In this document: positions 58,876-64,000 of the stretch, one piece after another | Position numbering within the stretch: the first letter of the stretch is position 1 | Layout: each line of letters begins with the position of its first letter | Assembly: GCA_009731375.1 (NCBI GenBank) | Contig: BJOX01000313.1 | Span: 516,358-580,357 of the forward strand | Reading direction: 5' to 3' | DNA: 64,000 nucleotides | From: Paulinella micropora | Taxonomy: Eukaryota > Cercozoa > Imbricatea > Euglyphida | Notes under the pieces: generated by a model | What the model saw: only the letters and a program-made list of their open reading frames with translations | What the model was told of the DNA's origin: nothing | Databases searched by the model: none | Position numbers and translations under genes: made by a program

Positions 58876-60299
58876 GATGAACGGATTGCGTGAAGCGCTT
58901 TTAAACAAAGCACATGAGTTAAAAACACAGGAGCCACAGAGCATGTCAGCGCACTATTTCCAAGAGTTGTCTGGCCAAGACGGCGGGGAAGGTGGTATGT
59001 GAATATGCATAGTATAAAAACATCTTAGCTTCTGAGCCAATTAGAATGAACTTTCTCATTTTTTTAAGGCTTTGTTCGCAGTTCTTGCTGCATGTGTGTA
59101 ACTCGTTTCAAAGTAAGCTGTTGAACAAGCTTTCACTTAGACTCGAGGCACAAGCATTGACTGCGAACAAAACTTACTGGCATTGTTATTGGTAACTCAG
59201 TCCTGTCATGTGTATACCGTTGTACATGTATTCCCGTCGTCATCGGTCTATCTTTCTCTAACTACCTTCATGTCCCGTCTACTGCCTCACTATAGTCTTC
59301 ATGTTCCCTCTACTGCCTCACTATTGCCTTCAAGTTGCATTTACTGTCACTCTAGCTTGTTGTGCAACTCGGTCAGCTTGGCTTCGAGCTGCACCCAGAA
59401 GTCGTAGACTTCACCTTCTTCTCCGCCTGTCTCCTCGTCTTCTTGGGACTCCTCTTCCGTACCACCTACATAGTAAATGTGGCATGAAGGCAATATTGAG
59501 GCACTAGATGGACATAAGGGCGATAGTAAGTCCATTCCAGTTTTTGGTTTTAGAGCTCAGAAACTACCCCAAGCAGCAGAAATACGGTTGTAATTGCTAG
59601 TACTGCTTCGCAAACGAAACTCATGCATGCGTAGTTGTGTACACCGACCCCGAGTTCTTGACTACGTACATTGAACCCGGTAACAGGCACTTTCATGATT
59701 TGCTGATGGCTGATGTGATTGCGACTGAACAAACTCGGATGGCGGCATGCACGGCGCGCAAGCAAAAGGGTGTTAAAACTCTAAATCTTTCCGTCTCCTC
59801 CTCCTCCTCCTCCTCCTCCTTCTCCTTCTTCTTCTTCTTCTTCTTCTTCTTCTTCTTCTTCTTCTTCTCCTTTTGCTTTACTGTCAGAGTCTGAAAAAGA
59901 AGAAGAAGAGTTGAAGCCGCCAGAAATGAAGCGCTCGACATCATTGCCATCCCAAAACCTTGCCAAGCGAGCATCGCGTTAGTCTTGGATGCATCCAGCG
60001 TCTAAGTTCGCAGCACCAAACAAAAAGGAGTGCAAAGTAATGGTCAGCCACCGATGCACTGAAAGATTTGCTTATCTTTCGCCGCATGTTTTTGATTGGT
60101 AGGAAGAGCATTTGTGCGCTTATATGCAACAGCGCGTCGCTGCGTGGAACAGCTATGCCAAGCGAGCCAAGCGACAAGAAGAAAAAAAGAATGGCACGAC
60201 CAAGGTCCGTGGCGCACATGCATTCATTCTCGTTTTGCGAATCTTCGGAGTCAAAGACTCGGACTCGGTTTATGTATGTGTCTATGTGTGTATACGTAC

Positions 60300-60330
<31 letters not shown>

Positions 60331-61050
60331 TGTATGTATGCATGTATGTATGTATGTATGTATGTATGTATGTATGTATATGTATTTATGTATGTGTGCA
60401 GATACCAGGAATTTTGAAGGCGTTAAATGATGGTGAAATTTTCGAGTGGCACCATGAAGCCTTTAGTCACTTTGCCGTCACTCCCTTCTTCTCGTCACTT
60501 GAGTACTTGTTTATCCTTTCTCTTTTGATCGGTTGCACGTGCGTTGTTTAGGAATTTTACCATCCCTGGTCTTGCAAGACGCTGAACAAGAATCCTCATA
60601 TTTGGAGGGACCATTTGAACACCTGACCACGGGCTGGAAATCTAGCTCGCGTGTTTGGCTTGAGGGGCAAACAAAACCAGACGAAAAAAAAAAAAAAAAA
60701 GTATGACGGAGCGGGTCCAGAATGTCTCGAACAGCGCAGGGCATGTAACAAAGCTGATTGCACCTACTACAACGACACGAAGTGGCGCAAGGTAGCTTGG
60801 CAACTCTGTATCTTTATCTTTATCGTTATCGTTATCGTTATCTGTATCTGTATCTGCATCTTTATCTTTATCTTATTTGTATCTTAATCTTACACGAACA
60901 CGTTGCCTATGTTCGGTTTTTGTTCCAGGTCCTTGACTTTCGCCAGTATTGTTTCATTCCATGGACGATTAAAACCAAGTTCATCAAACGGGAGTTGTTA
61001 GAGTGGAGTCAGAGCCTGCTTGAAGAAGCCTGTCCCCGTTTCCACTGTTA
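58876..61050 (+). CDS. Small-exon gene of unknown function
   Basis: Inferred exons: about 58876-58994 (MNGLREALLNKAHELKTQEP, then ELSGQDGGEG), about 59636-59769 (VYTDPEFLTTYIEPGNRHFH ... ACTARKQKG), about 59887-59980 (SEKEEEELKPPEMKRSTSLP), about 60103-60207 (EEHLCAYMQQRVAAWNSYAK ... EEKKNGTTK), about 60402-60470 (GILKALNDGEIFEWHHEAF), about 60551-60791 (ILPSLVLQDAEQESSYLEGP, TTGWKSSSRVWLEGQTKPDE, then ECLEQRRACNKADCTYYND) and 60930-61050 (VLDFRQYCFIPWTIKTKFIK, ending EEACPRFHC and TAG). Introns contain TATG, TTC and TTATC repeats, as in the first host gene. A run of 17 A at about 60684-60700 puts the two halves of the sixth exon in different frames; this may be a sequencing error. I recognise no domain. 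The exon set is a hypothesis. Confidence 0.45.
59347..59467 (-). CDS. Acidic C-terminal exon on the opposite strand
   Basis: Minus strand: after TTTACTATGTAG the frame reads GTEEESQEDEETGGEEGEVY and DFWVQLEAKLTELHNKLE, then a stop. The second part looks like an amphipathic helix. It lies in a gap between exons of the plus-strand gene. No partner exon upstream on the minus strand could be placed. Confidence 0.35.
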
Positions 61051-61545
61051 GAGCAGAGTTATGTCCACGGATGCCGCACTGCTACTATAGAAACACCATG
61101 TTTGATGTGTGTCTTGCCTAAGGGCTTTCATCCGCCACAGCCGCATAAACGGTCGACGCAGTTTCAGGCCGTCAGCATCCTGCGGAAAGCAGTCTCTTTC
61201 GTGCAACAGGTTGCAACGTACACCCGCTGTCTGCGCTCTGGACTGCCGTCGCATCTTTTAGGACCGGACCACAAGGCCAACGGCAGCGCATCCCAAGGCT
61301 CCTTTGCCATCCCCACCCCTGCCTTTTGTTTTCGATACAAAGACGGCTTGCGCATACATCCTTCAAGCTCACCAGGACCCTTCAAACCGTGGTATTCAGA
61401 AGAACGCCAGCCTTGCTCCGCACGAATATCATTTTATGCCTTCCGAGTTAGATTCGAATGAGATGGACTCCTCAGCGAAGGCCTGAAGGAGGTGCTGCAA
61501 CTGGAAATGTTTGTGGGCCAGGAGGTCCTGCTCCGGTCTGTCATT

Positions 61546-61552
<7 letters not shown>
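61051..61552 (+). other. Possible further exons, unresolved
   Basis: Two candidate plus-strand pieces: 61123-61208 (GFHPPQPHKRSTQFQAVSIL, AG before and GT after) and about 61305-61486 (PLPFVFDTKTACAYILQAHQ ... SELDSNEMDSSAKA, stop). They do not join each other in an evident way. They may belong to the previous gene or to a separate one. Confidence 0.3.
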
Positions 61553-61629
<77 letters not shown>

Positions 61630-61631
61630 CA

Positions 61632-61668
<37 letters not shown>

Positions 61669-61715
61669 CATCATCATCATCATCATCATCATTATTATTA
61701 TTATTATTATTATTA

Positions 61716-61789
<74 letters not shown>
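61548..61789 (+). repeat. (ACT)n and (ATT)n triplet array
   Basis: ACT triplets (61548-61588), then ATT/ATC triplets to 61789. Confidence 0.9.
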
Positions 61790-61790
61790 G

Positions 61791-61866
61791 GACACCGTGA
61801 TAGCCAGTGGTCAAGTTCTACCATCTGGGCCCTGTCGCCAGTTCGATTCCCGTCGGTGCCACCAGT
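61791..61866 (+). tRNA. tRNA-like remnant ending in CCA
   Basis: Starts near GACACCG and ends CGGTGCC-A-CCA, which can pair 6 of 7 as an acceptor stem. It has a box A-like TAGCCAGTGGTCAAG and a box B-like AGTTCGATTCCC at the expected spacing. The anticodon arm is not clear. The CCA in the DNA suggests a reverse-transcribed tRNA or a tRNA-derived SINE head rather than a working gene. Confidence 0.35.
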
Positions 61867-62019
61867 ATTTTCATTGAACATACCGGTCCGTCTGGAAGTG
61901 TTGGAACTGCCCGCGCGGGGGTGTCATTAGAGCCTATCGTCAATTCTTCGTACTCCCCTCACGGGTGAGACGATGGAGGCGCATGTGCAGATTTGCATCA
62001 GCCATTGACAGAGAAGCAC

Positions 62020-62080
<61 letters not shown>

Positions 62081-62590
62081 CCCCTGGAAGGTGTTAAGAG
62101 TAGGGGGTGGGGGGTGTGGAAGAAATGAAAATTGTGTACCCTCCACCCGCAAATCGGCACCCGGCACCGATAAATCGTGGTTTGCTGGAACCAGGAGGAG
62201 TTGGGAGGTGATACTTGCAGTGTGTCTAGCCCCAGACTCGGTTTTGATGATGATATAGTTTTTTCGGAATTCACGCAAATATTTGCGTTAGGACAGTGTC
62301 CTGAATGCAAAAAATCCTTGTTTTTTGGCAGTACTTGCCGGTACCTCGAGCAATTCTTCATACCCTCCCGACTGGGAAAGGGGGAGTCGGGGGGGGGCCT
62401 TCCCCCGGGAACCCCTCCCCAGCTACGTACCCACTCGACTGGGAAAGAGGGGGTCCGGGGGGGCCCTCCCCCCCGGAACCTCTCCCCTGCAATTTCTACG
62501 TACCAAGTGGTTGGGAAAGGGGGGTCCGGGGGGCCCTCCCGCCGGGAACCCCTCCCCAGCAATTCTACGTACCCACTCGGCTGGGAAAGT

Positions 62591-62690
62591 GACGCCGCTC
62601 ACGGTGCGCTTCGCGCCCCGTACTTACGGGGCGCTTCGCAGCCCGCCGCTCACGGGGCCGAAGCGCCCCGCACCTTACGGTGCGCTTAGC
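62591..62690. repeat. GC-rich short palindromic repeat cluster
   Basis: Repeated CGCTCACGGTGCGCTTCGCG, TTACGGGGCGCTTCGCAG and CCTTACGGTGCGCTTAGCGC units, each partly self-complementary, at the centre of the foldback element. Composition differs sharply from the flanks. Confidence 0.65.
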
Positions 62691-63330
62691 GCAGGTGGCA
62701 TAAAACCTAATTTTCTGGTTTTTGTGCCACCTGCGACCAAACCTTTTACATATTCGACGAGAGCTCATCGAGAGGTGTCAGGTACATCAAACACCAGCCT
62801 CTAATTCCCTCTGGTGCGCGCAAACAGCGCCTGGTGGCAGAACAACCTGAATTTTCTGGTGTTTGTGCCACCAGGAACCAAAGTTGTTGTATTTTTGAAG
62901 AGAACGCATCGAGAGGTGTCCTTTACATCAAACATCAGCCTCTAACTCCCTCTGGAGCGCGCAAACGGCATCTGGTGGCACAAAACCCTGAATTTTCTGG
63001 TTTTTGTGCCACCAGACACCACAGTTCTTATATTTTCGAAGAGAGGTCCTGGAGAAGTGTCAGGTACACCAAAACATCAGCCGCTAACTCCCTCTGGTGT
63101 GCGCAAAAGGTGCCTGGTGGCGCCAGTGTTACCAGCGACCAAAATTTTCTGGTTTTTGTGCCACTCGGCGCGACAATTTTTATATTATCGAAGAGAGCTC
63201 CTAGAGAAGTGTCAGGTACACCAAATATCAGCCGCTGACTCCCTCTGGTGTGCGCAAAAGGTGCCTGGTGGCGCCAGAACCTCAATTTTCTGGCTTGTGT
63301 GCCACCAGCGACCACATGTGCCACCAGCGA
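62691..63330 (+). repeat. Tandem repeat of about 140 bp, about 4.5 units
   Basis: Units start near 62691, 62831, 62972, 63113 and 63264. Each has CTGGTGGCA/GCC, TTTTCTGGTTTTTGTGCCAC, TCGAAGAGAG, GTGTCAGGTACACC and ACTCCCTCTGGTGTGCGCAA. GTGCCACCAG/CTGGTGGCAC pairs give each unit an internal hairpin. Confidence 0.75.
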
Positions 63331-63846
63331 CCAAAACGTTTATATTTCAGATGCGCCGACCCTCCCTTTCCCAGCCGAGTGGGTACGTAGAATTGCTGGG
63401 AGGGTTCCCTGGGAGAGGCCCCCCCAGACCCCCCCTTTCCCAGTCGAGTGGGTACGTAGAAATGCTGGGGAGGGGTTCCCGGGGGGAGGGCCCCCCAGAC
63501 CCCCCCTTTCCCAGTCGAGAGGGTGCGTAGAATTGCTCGAGAACCGGCCAGTAGGTAGTGCCCAAAAAACAAGGAATTTGGCATTCAGGACACTGCCCTA
63601 ACGCAAATATTTGCGCAAATTCAAAAAAGTTATATCATCATCAACATCGAGTCTGGGGCTACACACCCTGCTCATATGAGCTCCCAACTCCTACTGGTTC
63701 CCGCAAATCATTATTTATTCCGATCGGGCATCGATTTGCGGGGGTGAGGGTGGGTGGGGTACACAATTTTCATTTTCCCCCTCCCCACACCCCACTCCCC
63801 CTACTCCTAACACCTTTCAGGGATGATGATGATGATGATAATAATA

Positions 63847-63894
<48 letters not shown>

Positions 63895-64000
63895 GTGCTT
63901 CTCTGTCAGTGGCTGATGCATTTCTGCACATGCGCCTCCATCGTCTCACCCGTGAGGGGAGTACGAAGAATTGACGATAAGCTCTAATGACACCCCCGCA

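Larger units (their letters stand above)
61916..64000. mobile_element. Foldback (long inverted repeat) element, reaching the window edge
   Basis: Outer arms 61916-62335 and about 63565-64000 are reverse complements (tip GCGGGGGTGTCATTAGAGC; CGTCAATTCTTCGTACTCCC; ATT array; GTACACAATTTTCAT). Inner arms 62345-62590 and 63357-63540 share repeats of TACGTACCCACTCGACTGGG with G-rich blocks. The centre (62591-63356) holds a GC-rich palindromic stretch and a tandem repeat of about 140 bp. No transposase frame is seen, so it would be non-autonomous. Confidence 0.7.

Noticed and set aside
62691-63330. Plus-strand frames over the 140-bp tandem repeat as a repetitive protein
   Set aside because: Frames shift between units, stops occur in each frame, and the units have palindromic DNA features instead.

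Overview
The window is nuclear DNA of an intron-rich eukaryote, most likely a protist alga (lineage not determined). GT-AG introns keep reading phase across many exons, LTR retrotransposons and a large DNA transposon are nested in one another, and roughly a third of the window is microsatellite: (CATA)n, (CTAT)n, (CTG)n, (TTC)n, (CA)n. There are five runs of N (12388-12397, 24221-25202, 33666-33675, 37406-37415, 49416-49534). I see no bacterial or organellar signal.

Region 1 (1-12039, + strand) is one host gene. It is cut into at least 15 small exons that sit in introns made almost wholly of simple repeats, and it encodes a highly charged, Lys/Glu-rich protein of unknown function. Fragments of its own exons are copied again and again in the neighbouring repeats.

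Region 2 (about 12.25-50.47 kb) is a nest of mobile elements. A Ty3/gypsy-like LTR retrotransposon on the minus strand (LTRs 12635-12949 and 38648-39000) carries gag, protease, reverse transcriptase/RNase H, integrase and an extra broken reading frame downstream of pol. A 10.85-kb DNA transposon (22312-33162) with about 398-bp terminal inverted repeats and a 4-bp target duplication is inserted into its protease region. The DNA transposon has two divergent genes. One is an intact seven-exon gene of about 1,282 codons joining a SET-like domain, a DUF7869-type transposase, a SAP-like domain and a RanBP2-type zinc finger; the other encodes a Lys/Glu-rich protein. Three 343-bp palindromic units lie between them. 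Next to the gypsy element is a decayed Ty1/copia-like element, also on the minus strand (about 39347-48573), with CCCH zinc fingers in gag. A dispersed repeat with a poly(A) core occurs in opposite orientations at the two outer edges of the nest.

Region 3 (50.9-58.6 kb) is microsatellite (CATA, CA, CAGA, then CTAT) with embedded duplicated modules and one probable terminal exon. Region 4 (58.7-61.5 kb) holds another small-exon plus-strand gene of unknown function and one antisense exon. Region 5 (61.55-64.0 kb) has an (ATT)n array, a tRNA-like remnant and a 2.1-kb foldback element that runs to the window edge.

The most noteworthy item is the SET/transposase fusion and its element. Next is the host gene whose exon edges have been amplified inside the tetranucleotide repeats.
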